Assembly: GCA_016932235.1 (NCBI GenBank)
Contig: JAFGDF010000191.1
Span: forward strand, 1 to 18,112
Source: Deltaproteobacteria bacterium
GTDB lineage: Bacteria; Desulfobacterota; DSM-4660; Desulfatiglandales; HGW-15
Reading direction: 5' to 3'
Length of the DNA stretch: 18,112 nt
Position numbers and translations under genes: made by a program
Notes under the pieces: generated by a model
What the model saw: only the letters and a program-made list of their open reading frames with translations
The model's database searches: none
Told to the model about the DNA's origin: nothing
Shown here: positions 7,328 to 14,795 of the stretch, in pieces
Layout of the letters: every line of letters starts with the position of its first letter
Numbering within the stretch: the first letter of the stretch is position 1

Positions 7328-8071
7328 CTACAGATCTATCAGTTCGATGTCACCCCAGGCTGCCATCCGGTCATCCATGATAACGACGCCGCCCGAGATA
7401 CCTTCAATCCTCTTAGCCCGGTCCGTAACATTTGCCAGGTCTTTTTTTGATCGGATACTGTTTCCTATGGCCGTGGCAGCGCCATCCGCCCGGGACGCTG
7501 ACGAAGAGAGTATACAAACCGCATCCGCCATACCCATGCTCAGCGAATGCCCGATCGTTCCGGAAGATGAACACACCCCGACCGGCATCTGTTCCGGATA
7601 GATCCTTAAACCGATCTTCTCACTCAGGGGTGATTGGCCGGCATAGATGGATATACTTGCTTTCCGATTCGTCTTCAAAAAAATATCACCGCCGTTTTCA
7701 ACAATCACCTGTTCTGAAAATTCCATGAGACCGGCGCCCACAAACTGGGAAATGGCTCCTGCGACAGAGGCCATGGGGCCTACACCGATATCTGCTGTTG
7801 AACGGATCATGTCTCTTACAATGGCAGGTGCAAATGGGTCATCTTTGTACGGCTTGAGTGTGGTTAGGAAGTCCGGGTGGTGTTGAATATATCCTTCAAG
7901 GTGGTGTCTGCATTTGAAAACCAGGTCCCTTGTTTCATCGGAAAGATCCCTGTCTGAAGAAACCCACAGGTCGGTCTCCTTGACAACAACATTAAAAAAG
8001 ACCATTCCACCGGCCTTCACCCTTTCCCTGTAGGATCTTTTTCCGTATTCCGTCGTCACTGACCTATTCAT
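7328..8071 (-). CDS. UPF0280 family protein (ApbE-related)
   Basis: The 247-residue protein matches the UPF0280 pattern, a family related in fold to ApbE, the FAD:protein FMN transferase. Recognisable segments are V-V-V-K-E-T-D-L-W-V (residues about 29-38), the glycine-rich G-P-M-A-S-V-A-G-A-I-S and V-E-N-G-G-D-I-F-L in the middle, and S-S-S-G-T-I-G-H-S-L-S-M-G with A-D-A-V towards the C-terminus. The N-G-G-D-I and G-T-I-G-H-S elements are the parts shared with ApbE-type proteins. Members have no established reaction; flavin binding or transfer is inference. No signal peptide is seen, unlike periplasmic ApbE. The ATG lies inside the end of the upstream permease gene (8-base overlap), so it is the last gene of the exporter operon. 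Its stop is only two bases from that of the convergent + strand operon, with no clear terminator between them. Confidence 0.8.
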   Translation of the reverse strand: MNRSVTTEYGKRSYRERVKAGGMVFFNVVVKETDLWVSSDRDLSDETRDLVFKCRHHLEGYIQHHPDFLTTLKPYKDDPFAPAIVRDMIRSTADIGVGPMASVAGAISQFVGAGLMEFSEQVIVENGGDIFLKTNRKASISIYAGQSPLSEKIGLRIYPEQMPVGVCSSSGTIGHSLSMGMADAVCILSSSASRADGAATAIGNSIRSKKDLANVTDRAKRIEGISGGVVIMDDRMAAWGDIELIDL

Positions 8072-9332
8072 GCCTCAGGGCGATAATGGGGTCCACTTCA
8101 GCCGCCCTTGCAGCAGGGTATAGGCCGAAAATGATACCGATTCCCACACTTATGACCAGGGGCAGTACGATACTTATGGGCGTAACGACCGTGGGCATAC
8201 CCGCAATCAATGTGATGATCATGGGGATGAACACACCGAGTCCAAGTCCCACTATTCCTCCGATGGTGGAGAGCACCACCGTCTCTATCAGAAACTGGAT
8301 GATGATCTGCCTCTTTTTCGCGCCGATCGCTCTCCTGATCCCGATCTCACGGGTCCTTTCAGTAACCGATGCCAGCATGATGTTCATGATCCCGATGCCT
8401 CCCACAAGGAGGCTTATGCAGGCAATGGATCCCAGCACTATATTAAAGGTCCGTTTGGTGGCCTCCGCCTGTCTCAGGAGGGCGAGTGGAACGCTTATGA
8501 CATAGTCTTTCTTGTCATGAAATCGCGCCAGCATGGTCTCAATACCCCTGGCTACGGACTCCACATTTTCTATTGCATTGACCTCGACAATAATCTGGTC
8601 CAGCTCAACACGCTTCATCTCATAGGAACCCGAGGTCCTTTTCATGCTCGTGTCCCCATAATATACCCTGGCTACATCAATGGGAATATAGGCGTCCACC
8701 TCCTGATCCGGAAGCTGAACATCCGCCGACTTTCCTCCCTCGCTTTTGACTATCCCGATAATCTCAAAGTTGCTGCCGCTGATGCGAAGGTTCTGGCCGA
8801 TCGTGTTCTTTGTAGCCAAGAGTCTCCTTGCTCCGAATTCTGTAAAAACAGCCACGGCGGCCTTGTTCTCAAGGTCCGATGGCGCAAGGACGCGGCCCGC
8901 CTCAAGGGGCCGCTTTACAAGATCAAACCAGTCGGGTGTGGTCCCGACCACACGAAGCTCCAGAGACCTTTCACCAAGACGTCCCTCTTCCCTGACAAGC
9001 TTTACGGGCACTGTTCGGTTGATATTCTTGAAGGTATCATTAATGCGCTCATGATCTTTGTAGGTAAGTCCGTATACGCTCATGCGGGAACTGGTGGCAG
9101 CTGTAGCCTCCTCCTCTATCGGCTTCTCGGATGTGATGATAATGTTATTGCTCCCCACTTTCCTGATCTGTTCAAGGGCCTCCTTGCTTGCCCCTTCCCC
9201 CACCGAGAGCATGGCGACGACACTGCCCACTCCGAATACCACTCCGAGCATGGTAAGAAAAGATCTGAGCTTGTGGAGAAGAAGGTTCTCAATGCCCAGG
9301 AGCACGTTTCTTAGAAATCTACTCTGTGCCAT
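8064..9332 (-). CDS. MacB-type ABC transporter permease
   Basis: The 422-residue protein has the FtsX/MacB permease layout. One N-terminal membrane segment lies at about residues 24-43 (L-T-M-L-G-V-V-F-G-V-G-S-V), followed by a large periplasmic MacB_PCD domain of about 250 residues. Three C-terminal membrane segments lie at about 295-320, 345-372 and 382-405. The cytoplasmic T-R-E-I-G-I-R-R-A-I-G-A motif between the first two of these is the family hallmark and contacts the ATPase. MacB-type transporters do not pump through the membrane directly; they use ATP to drive periplasmic substrates out through the adaptor and TolC. I chose ATG 9332, which has GGAG six bases upstream; ATG 9344 would add four residues. 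The gene overlaps the ATPase gene upstream and the UPF0280 gene downstream. The substrate cannot be read from sequence: macrolides, peptides and lipoproteins are all known for this family. Confidence 0.88.
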   Translation of the reverse strand: MAQSRFLRNVLLGIENLLLHKLRSFLTMLGVVFGVGSVVAMLSVGEGASKEALEQIRKVGSNNIIITSEKPIEEEATAATSSRMSVYGLTYKDHERINDTFKNINRTVPVKLVREEGRLGERSLELRVVGTTPDWFDLVKRPLEAGRVLAPSDLENKAAVAVFTEFGARRLLATKNTIGQNLRISGSNFEIIGIVKSEGGKSADVQLPDQEVDAYIPIDVARVYYGDTSMKRTSGSYEMKRVELDQIIVEVNAIENVESVARGIETMLARFHDKKDYVISVPLALLRQAEATKRTFNIVLGSIACISLLVGGIGIMNIMLASVTERTREIGIRRAIGAKKRQIIIQFLIETVVLSTIGGIVGLGLGVFIPMIITLIAGMPTVVTPISIVLPLVISVGIGIIFGLYPAARAAEVDPIIALRHE

Positions 9333-10038
9333 GGTCTTCTCCATCCACTCTGTCTATCTTCCCATCTTTCATGAAAAGGATATTTCTTGCCAGTCCGGCT
9401 ATTTCCGGCTCATGGGTCACCATAATGACAGTCTTGCCCAGACCGTTAAGTTCCGTGATAATCTTCAGAATCTGCTCCCCCGTGGCCGTGTCAAGGTTTC
9501 CGGTCGGCTCATCGGCCAGCAATATCTGGGGATCATTGGCCAGGGCCCTTGCTATTGCCACCCTCTGCATCTGTCCTCCCGAAAGCTCCGTGGGCCGATG
9601 ATTGATTCTGTCCTCCAGTCCCACCCTGGCGGCAAGCTCTTTCGCCCGCTCCCTGCTTTTTTCAGCGTCCCAGCCGAGATAGTACAGGGGAAGCTCGATG
9701 TTTCTCTGTACGGTCAACTGGGGAATGAGGTTGAAACTCTGAAAGATAAATCCGAGGTGCCTCAGCCTGAACTCGCTCAATGAATCATCATCAAGACCTC
9801 CAACATCCTGCCCCTCAAGGAGATACCTCCCTCCCGTAAGCCGGTCCAGACAGCCGAGAATATTCATCATGGTACTTTTTCCCGACCCGCTGGGACCCAT
9901 TATGGCCCAGAAGCTCCCTTTTTTAAAAGACACACTTACCCTGTCCAGTGCCATCACCTCTTCATCGCCCATGGGATAGATTTTGGTCGCGTGGTCAAGG
10001 ATGATTATTTTCTCATCGGATCGGTCGGTCGGATTCAT
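9319..10038 (-). CDS. MacB/LolD-type ABC transporter ATPase
   Basis: The 239-residue nucleotide-binding protein is complete. It has Walker A G-P-S-G-S-G-K-S (residues 48-55), a Q-loop in F-I-F-Q-S-F-N-L, the signature L-S-G-G-Q-M-Q, Walker B L-L-A-D-E-P followed by T-G-N-L-D, and the switch histidine in V-T-H-E-P. The Q-S-F-N-L-I-P and T-G-N-L-D wording is typical of the MacB/LolD/FtsE class. In E. coli MacB the ATPase and permease are one chain; here they are split into adjacent overlapping genes, as in many other bacteria. The start overlaps the adaptor stop by 4 bases (ATGA) and the end overlaps the permease start, indicating coupled translation of the complex. Confidence 0.93.
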   Translation of the reverse strand: MNPTDRSDEKIIILDHATKIYPMGDEEVMALDRVSVSFKKGSFWAIMGPSGSGKSTMMNILGCLDRLTGGRYLLEGQDVGGLDDDSLSEFRLRHLGFIFQSFNLIPQLTVQRNIELPLYYLGWDAEKSRERAKELAARVGLEDRINHRPTELSGGQMQRVAIARALANDPQILLADEPTGNLDTATGEQILKIITELNGLGKTVIMVTHEPEIAGLARNILFMKDGKIDRVDGEDHGTE

Positions 10039-11963
10039 CTACCCTCCTCCGTGGCTAAACCGGCGGTCCCTGCCCTTCCCTGCTGAGGCGAAGCGGAGGA
10101 TCCTGACCTTACGCCGCCGGAACCCCCGGACACGCGCCCGGAGACCTCGGAGAGGGTTATAAAACCATCCCCGTCTTTATCCAGACGTTTAAAGGCATCA
10201 TCATCACGTGGAAATTCCACTCTTGAAACGCGGCCATCCCCGTCTTTATCCAAACGACCTATAAAATCGCCACCGGATAGGGGAACCGCTCCACTCTGTG
10301 ATTGGCCGTCAGGGCGGGCAGTATCCCGGGGGGGCTGGTTAAGGGACATCTCCTCACCTCCCCTTTCAACCGAAGAGTCGGCCTTTAATCCGGGGGAGGC
10401 TTGAGGTGACCTGTCAGGGATATCCTCTGTTTCTATTATCTCGTCCTTATAGGCGGTTTCCACGGCGGCAGCATGAACAAGTGGAGGGGCCAGAGATACT
10501 ATCTCTCCAGGTTCAAGACCACTTATGATCCTCACCATGCGGTTGTTGTCCAGCCCTATCTCAACCTTTCGGGGTATCTGCTCTTTTCCCCTGACCAGAT
10601 ATGCGGTCGGCTGGTTTTCGACACGAATAACCGACTGGATCGGGACATATAGGGCATCCTTAAACTGCTCCACAATAATTTCTGCGGTACAGCCCATGCC
10701 TGCCCTGAGGAGAACCGTATTTTCCGTATTGTCGAGCTGTATGACCGTCTTATATACCTTCAGGGCCGGATTCAGAAAGGCGCTTCGGGCGTCAGGAAGG
10801 GGAGCGATAAAAGAAACCCGGCCCGTGAACCTTTCTCCCGGCAGCGCCTCCACCGTGACCACAACAGGGAACCCTGTCCTTACTTTATCAAGACTCGCCT
10901 CATAAACCCCGATTTCCGCGTTATAACCAGCGGATGTGGGTAGATGGATCAGGTCCTGTCTTTCCCTTACCTGCTGACCTTCTTCAAGAGGCTCTGTCAT
11001 CATGCTGCGCCCAGGTCCTCCTCCGCCTGACGCGCTTGTGGCATAGATTACCAGCCCGTCGGCAGGGGCATAGATCTTGGTCTTCTCAATCTGGCTCTCT
11101 GTCTTTTTAAGCTTATCCTTCTGTTGATTATACTCCGACTCTCTTGCCTTTAGGCTTGCCATGGCCTGCACCACATCGGCCTTTGCTTTCCGGGTCATCC
11201 TCTCAAGGGCCATCTCGGCCTGCTTTACGTCGCTCTCAAGCTGGGCGACACGCCTCTTATGGGTATAATTGATCAATAGATCCAAATCATTTTTCACAAG
11301 CTCGAGGTCAAGAACCTTTTTCTTTTCAGCAAGTTCATCGGCCTGGAGTTCCGTCTTTGAAATATATCTTTCATCGTAGAGTTTTTTCGACCACTCCAGC
11401 TTGTCCTGTGCCCTTGCAACCTCTTCCTCTGCCAGTGTGATTTTTGCCTCCGCCTCTTTTAGCTGATTGGGATACTCTCCCTTAATATATTTTTCCAGGT
11501 CCTGCATTGCAAAATCATAGGCCAGCTGGGCCTTATCTATATCACTCCGGGCCTGATTCTCAACAACCGCCAGATCTTCACGGGCGCTTATGAAAGACGC
11601 TTCCGTGTTTTGCACCTTGATCTCCTGATCAACCTTCAGATCCAAAAGATTGCTGGCGTCAAGTTCGATCAAAAGATCCCCTTCCTTGACCCTGGCGCCT
11701 TCATCAATCAGGGTGATTATGGATGTCTTGCCCTCCACCTCGTTTTTTACGATTATCTTCTCCCTCGCCTGGATGGTTCCTGTTTCCGTTACGCTTATCT
11801 TAAGCGGGCCTTTCATAACCGTGAATGTGGGAGTCAGGCTTGCGGCGCTTTTATCCGAATCCAGAAAACGAAAACCCCCCACTATTAAACCTGATACCAT
11901 GACGGCAAGGGCTGTTATCTTAATAACTTTACCTTTCAAAGAACCTTTATTCTTATTCATCAT
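10035..11963 (-). CDS. MacA/HlyD-family periplasmic adaptor with C-terminal EF-hands
   Basis: The 642-residue protein starts with an N-terminal membrane anchor (about residues 12-34). It then has the first half of a lipoyl domain (V-T-E-T-G-T-I-Q-A ... L-I-E-L-D-A), a long charged coiled-coil hairpin (about 105-300), the second lipoyl half (I-Y-A-P-A-D-G-L-V), and beta-barrel and membrane-proximal domains. This is the layout of MacA/HlyD adaptors that join an ABC permease to TolC. After about residue 500 it departs from the family: a low-complexity Pro/Ser/Asp linker leads to two canonical EF-hand loops, D572-x-D-x-D ... E583 and D595-x-D-x-D ... E606, then a Gly/Ser-rich tail. Usual adaptors have about 370-450 residues, so the extension is real additional sequence. 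The start is the first of two ATGs, with GGGAG seven bases upstream. It follows the TolC gene by one base. Calcium binding is likely from the loop residues; its role is unknown. Confidence 0.88.
   Translation of the reverse strand: MMNKNKGSLKGKVIKITALAVMVSGLIVGGFRFLDSDKSAASLTPTFTVMKGPLKISVTETGTIQAREKIIVKNEVEGKTSIITLIDEGARVKEGDLLIELDASNLLDLKVDQEIKVQNTEASFISAREDLAVVENQARSDIDKAQLAYDFAMQDLEKYIKGEYPNQLKEAEAKITLAEEEVARAQDKLEWSKKLYDERYISKTELQADELAEKKKVLDLELVKNDLDLLINYTHKRRVAQLESDVKQAEMALERMTRKAKADVVQAMASLKARESEYNQQKDKLKKTESQIEKTKIYAPADGLVIYATSASGGGGPGRSMMTEPLEEGQQVRERQDLIHLPTSAGYNAEIGVYEASLDKVRTGFPVVVTVEALPGERFTGRVSFIAPLPDARSAFLNPALKVYKTVIQLDNTENTVLLRAGMGCTAEIIVEQFKDALYVPIQSVIRVENQPTAYLVRGKEQIPRKVEIGLDNNRMVRIISGLEPGEIVSLAPPLVHAAAVETAYKDEIIETEDIPDRSPQASPGLKADSSVERGGEEMSLNQPPRDTARPDGQSQSGAVPLSGGDFIGRLDKDGDGRVSRVEFPRDDDAFKRLDKDGDGFITLSEVSGRVSGGSGGVRSGSSASPQQGRAGTAGLATEEGR
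10165..10252 (-). repeat. Internal duplication of EF-hand coding sequence
   Basis: An identical 19-base stretch occurs at 10165-10183 and 10234-10252, offset by 69 bases (23 codons), each encoding the start of an EF-hand loop (L-D-K-D-G-D-G). Identity at synonymous positions suggests recent duplication or gene conversion rather than only protein-level constraint. Confidence 0.75.
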
Positions 11964-11964
11964 A

Positions 11965-13851
11965 TTATTTCTCCCGGGGATAATCTTCTATTATTAGCCC
12001 GCTTTTATCGATCTTTAAGACCCCTGTATCCCTCTGAAAGGCCAGTTCGGCAATCCGGTAATCAACCACAGCCGAGGTGAGTGCGTTTTTAGCAGTCAAC
12101 AGTGCTTCCTGCGCATCAAGGAGATCCCTGAGCTGGACCCTTCCCGCCTCAAGAAAAAGGTCCGTGCTCTTGACCCGTTTTTCAGCAAGTTCTACAGCGC
12201 TGGATTGGACGGACAGTGCCTCACGGGCCTCCGACATCTCGCTTATCCTTTTCCGTATAGAGATCTTTATATCGTCCTCCAGCTTCTGAAACTCCCTTAC
12301 GGCCCGTTCCAGTGAGATGAGGCTGTTACGAAAGGCATTTCTTTCCGCGGTACGCTCAAAAGGCAGATCAATGGTTAACAGGCCTGTATAGATACCCTGT
12401 TCCGTCCTTATTCTCGCATCTTCCAGCCCCGCAGTGGCAATGGACCGTGATTGTCCAAGACTCGCCTTGCCCAGCAGCGTCAATTCAGGCCCAAGGGCAT
12501 CTGCCTGAACCACCACCTTCCTCTGTGCATCATAGATTTTCCCTTCAAGGACAAGGAGATCCAAACGGTTGTCAAGCCCCAGCCCTATGGCATCACTTTC
12601 ATCATTATTCCCCTTTAGATCCGGACTTTTCTTTTCAACAGGGTCCTGATTGTTCCCGGGAATTCCATAGTAGCTCTCATTATTTGCCGGTTCCGTCTCC
12701 CTGACCCGGGCTGTAAGGCTATTCAGTTCAGACCTGTCCGGTTCGACTCTTGAATCAGGAGGCAGACCTAAAAGCCTTTTAAATGAGTCAAGAAAGCTGT
12801 TATAAGATTCCATGGCGCTTACCCACCGGATTCTGGCACTTAGTTCTTTCTGTACAGCCTGATCAACATCGATCTCCGTTGCCCTGCCCGCATCCGCGAG
12901 TTTCCTCAGTCGCCTGGCGGATTCCATAAGATTTAGATAGTTTTCAAGGGCATTATCCACCCTGTCCGCCTGTCTGAGGACATCCAGGTAACTGCTCGTT
13001 ATATCCACCGCAAAAGTCTTCTTATACCTCTCAAAGGTATAGATCGCGTATATCACATCCTGTTCCGCCTGGGTCATTGATTCGGTAACGATATGACGTC
13101 CTGATCCCCTTAATAAAGGGATGGTTATGGACGCGTCACCCACTATGCCGAATGATGATGTCTTGCCCTGGGTCAGAAGGCTCACAATGTCCACAGCAAG
13201 GGCCGAGGCTATTTTCATCCCGTTGGCAAGACTTTTGCTTATGCCAAGACTTCCGCTATGTTCCAGCGCTTTGACCGTATCTGCATTAACAGCGGATGAA
13301 GTTTTGCCTGTGACACTGCCTCCTGATTTGTCAACAATTACAGAGGACTGGGCTTCACCTTTTAATTTTATCCCTAAATCATCCCGGGCCAGGTCAAGGG
13401 ACAGGGCCGCCCTGAAAATATCCTCTTTTTTCGTCTGATATTCGTTATTGTTATCAGCCCCCACCTGAAGTGCCTGAACCAGAGAGAGCTTTAGTATCCG
13501 GTCCTGCAAAATGGGAATATACTGATCATCTTTTGAGGAAAGGGCCTTTGGATAATCTTTTACCGGCCAGTGGGCGACAGGTTCCAGCCTATCCGTTCCA
13601 AAGGATGGATTTCCTGAATATGGCAGATCCTGCTCAATCAAAAGTCTTCTCCGGAGTATATCACTCGGACGTTCTATCTTTAATCCATCGCTGTATCCGA
13701 AGAGCTGTTCCTGCTTTTCATCTATGATGGATCTTGCCGCAATGTCCGCTTCCAATAGATAACCGGAGGAGGTCTTGCAGCCCGTCTGAGTAATCAGAGG
13801 AGTTAACAGCACAAGAAACAATAGATATATCTTGAAATATCTCTGAACCAT
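11965..13851 (-). CDS. TolC-family outer-membrane efflux protein (probable lipoprotein)
   Basis: The 628-residue protein has a hydrophobic signal segment (residues 7-20) ending in T-Q-T-G-C25. This is a plausible but non-ideal lipobox, because the -3 residue is Gln rather than Leu. The rest shows the TolC/OEP pattern of two related halves rich in long amphipathic helices, e.g. the A-E-Q-D-V-I-Y-A-I-Y-T-F-E-R region and the late D-L-L-D-A-Q-E-A-L-L-T-A-K-N-A-L segment typical of the last OEP helix. About 100 residues precede the first OEP repeat, and a hydrophilic Asn/Asp/Pro-rich insert separates the halves, which explains why it is longer than E. coli TolC (about 470 mature residues). I chose ATG 13851, with GGGG six bases upstream; the TTG at 13863 adds four residues without a better ribosome site. 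It should be the exit duct of the exporter and is the first gene of its operon. Confidence 0.87.
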   Translation of the reverse strand: MVQRYFKIYLLFLVLLTPLITQTGCKTSSGYLLEADIAARSIIDEKQEQLFGYSDGLKIERPSDILRRRLLIEQDLPYSGNPSFGTDRLEPVAHWPVKDYPKALSSKDDQYIPILQDRILKLSLVQALQVGADNNNEYQTKKEDIFRAALSLDLARDDLGIKLKGEAQSSVIVDKSGGSVTGKTSSAVNADTVKALEHSGSLGISKSLANGMKIASALAVDIVSLLTQGKTSSFGIVGDASITIPLLRGSGRHIVTESMTQAEQDVIYAIYTFERYKKTFAVDITSSYLDVLRQADRVDNALENYLNLMESARRLRKLADAGRATEIDVDQAVQKELSARIRWVSAMESYNSFLDSFKRLLGLPPDSRVEPDRSELNSLTARVRETEPANNESYYGIPGNNQDPVEKKSPDLKGNNDESDAIGLGLDNRLDLLVLEGKIYDAQRKVVVQADALGPELTLLGKASLGQSRSIATAGLEDARIRTEQGIYTGLLTIDLPFERTAERNAFRNSLISLERAVREFQKLEDDIKISIRKRISEMSEAREALSVQSSAVELAEKRVKSTDLFLEAGRVQLRDLLDAQEALLTAKNALTSAVVDYRIAELAFQRDTGVLKIDKSGLIIEDYPREK

Positions 13852-13889
13852 AATGAACCCCAAATTTTTGCCATCGTAAAATCCCTGTT

Positions 13890-13918
13890 TGTATACATCT
13901 TGACCCGGATATAATCAA
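13890..13918 (-). promoter_or_regulatory. Possible sigma-70 type promoter for the exporter operon
   Basis: Reading the minus strand, TTGATT (13918-13913) and TATACA (13895-13890) are separated by 17 bases, 39 bases before the TolC-family start. Four of six bases match the consensus in each box. The position is sensible, but the match is only moderate. The rest of the 13852-14064 gap shows no gene. Confidence 0.3.
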
Positions 13919-14064
13919 TAATCAAGTCGCTTCCGGAAAAGAGAGCCCCATGGACCATAAAAGATCTCCAAAAGAAGTTTTGCGATATCTTAACCGGAAA
14001 TTACTGACCGGACAGGAAGAGAAGAATAGTATGTACCTTTCCGTCCAAACAGGGCTTGAAAATA

Positions 14065-14529
14065 TCAATGTCTTCTTATGGTTTTATGGTCGTGTCTCAA
14101 ATCCCGATCAATCCACCTGTCTCGTATTTTCTCCAACTCGCTCATTTTAGATCTTTGTTCATCGGAAAGGAGTCCCCTCATTTCAAATCGGTACAGCGTG
14201 ATCTTCTCTCTTATCTGAGATTGCAGCGCGTCTATCTCCTTCTCCTTGGCAAGAATCTGATCCCGATCCGGATCTGTCTGCTCCCACAGGATCTTTAACT
14301 CCGCCCGCATACCAAAGACTTGATCCCTCAAGGGCTTAAGGTCTTTGAGGAAAACCTCGTGGATCTTCTTCAGATTTTCTGATTGTTCTTCGGTCAGATT
14401 GAGTTTTGATACCAATGGTGCGGTCCATCTGTAATAAGGTCCTATGATTCCCTCCCAGGGATTCGCGAAGGCCCATAGTGATGAAATAAGGATGACTGAT
14501 GTAACCGAAATAATTAATAATTTTTTCAT
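14065..14529 (-). CDS. Spy/CpxP/ZraP-like periplasmic chaperone
   Basis: The 154-residue protein has a clear Sec signal peptide (K-K-L-L-I-I-S-V ... W-A-F-A, cleavage predicted after Ala22). The mature part is all-helical and charged, with the two LTxxQ-type motifs that define the Spy/CpxP family: L-N-L-T-E-E-Q-S-E-N-L and L-L-S-D-E-Q-R-S-K-M. The C-terminus is basic with a few histidines (R-H-D-H-K and a final R-R-H), which could bind metal as in ZraP, but there is no strong His-rich metal site. Family members are periplasmic stress chaperones or accessory repressors of an envelope two-component system. The gene is divergent from a kinase and sigma-54 regulator and has its own sigma-54 promoter, like zraP next to zraSR. 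The ribosome site GGAGG lies nine bases before the ATG. Transcription runs towards the exporter operon, about 210 bases away. Confidence 0.85.
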   Translation of the reverse strand: MKKLLIISVTSVILISSLWAFANPWEGIIGPYYRWTAPLVSKLNLTEEQSENLKKIHEVFLKDLKPLRDQVFGMRAELKILWEQTDPDRDQILAKEKEIDALQSQIREKITLYRFEMRGLLSDEQRSKMSELEKIRDRWIDRDLRHDHKTIRRH

Positions 14530-14566
14530 ATTATCTTACCTCCATATCATCGGATAGATAAGATTA

Positions 14567-14582
14567 TGCATTTAATATGCCA
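14567..14582 (-). promoter_or_regulatory. Sigma-54 promoter of the Spy/ZraP-like gene
   Basis: On the minus strand the sequence reads TGGCAT-ATTAA-ATGCA, against the consensus TGGCAY-N5-TTGCA: one mismatch, with the invariant GG and GC separated by the required 10 bases. The expected transcript start is near 14556, leaving about 27 bases of leader with a good ribosome site. The adjacent NtrC-family regulator is the obvious activator. A loose inverted repeat TGAAA/TTTCA at 14617-14636 might be an enhancer site, but it is close for one. Confidence 0.75.
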
Positions 14583-14723
14583 ATCATATAAAGAGAGATA
14601 AAATCATTTAACATTGTGAAATTATGATATGTTTCAGGCACAGACCTCATTTGGTGAATATAAAGACACAATCCGGGAGCGGCAATAAATGTCGGTTAAA
14701 ATTACAGAATTTATTAATAAATC

Positions 14724-14751
14724 TTGAAAAACAAGATATTAAGTGTTTAAT
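14724..14751 (+). promoter_or_regulatory. Possible sigma-70 promoter for the kinase-regulator operon
   Basis: TTGAAA (14724-14729) and TTTAAT (14746-14751) each match the consensus at five of six bases, with a 16-base spacer, 44 bases before the kinase ATG. No GG-N10-GC sigma-54 site is seen on this strand in the intergenic region, so the two divergent units appear to use different sigma factors. A weak hairpin (TCGAC/GTCGA, 14766-14781) runs into the GAGG ribosome site. Confidence 0.4.
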
Positions 14752-14795
14752 GGGATTTTAACCTTTCGACAAAATCGTCGAGGATATCGCTAATT

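Noticed and set aside
7321..7332. TGTAG-GT-CTACA palindrome at the convergent stops as a bidirectional terminator
   Set aside because: The loop would be only two bases, the stem is short and A/T-rich, and no T-run follows on either strand.
8517..9314. Plus-strand open frame of 265 codons opposite the permease gene
   Set aside because: The minus strand encodes a clear MacB-type permease over the same bases; the plus frame has no family features.
13981..13997. GG-N10-GC spacing on the minus strand upstream of the exporter operon as a second sigma-54 promoter
   Set aside because: Only the GG and GC dinucleotides and a few neighbours fit; the -24 box reads CGGTTA instead of TGGCAC, too weak to claim co-regulation by the adjacent regulator.
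13950..14150. Plus-strand open frame of 66 codons between the TolC-family and Spy-like genes
   Set aside because: It runs antisense into the Spy-like gene, has no ribosome site and no recognisable similarity.
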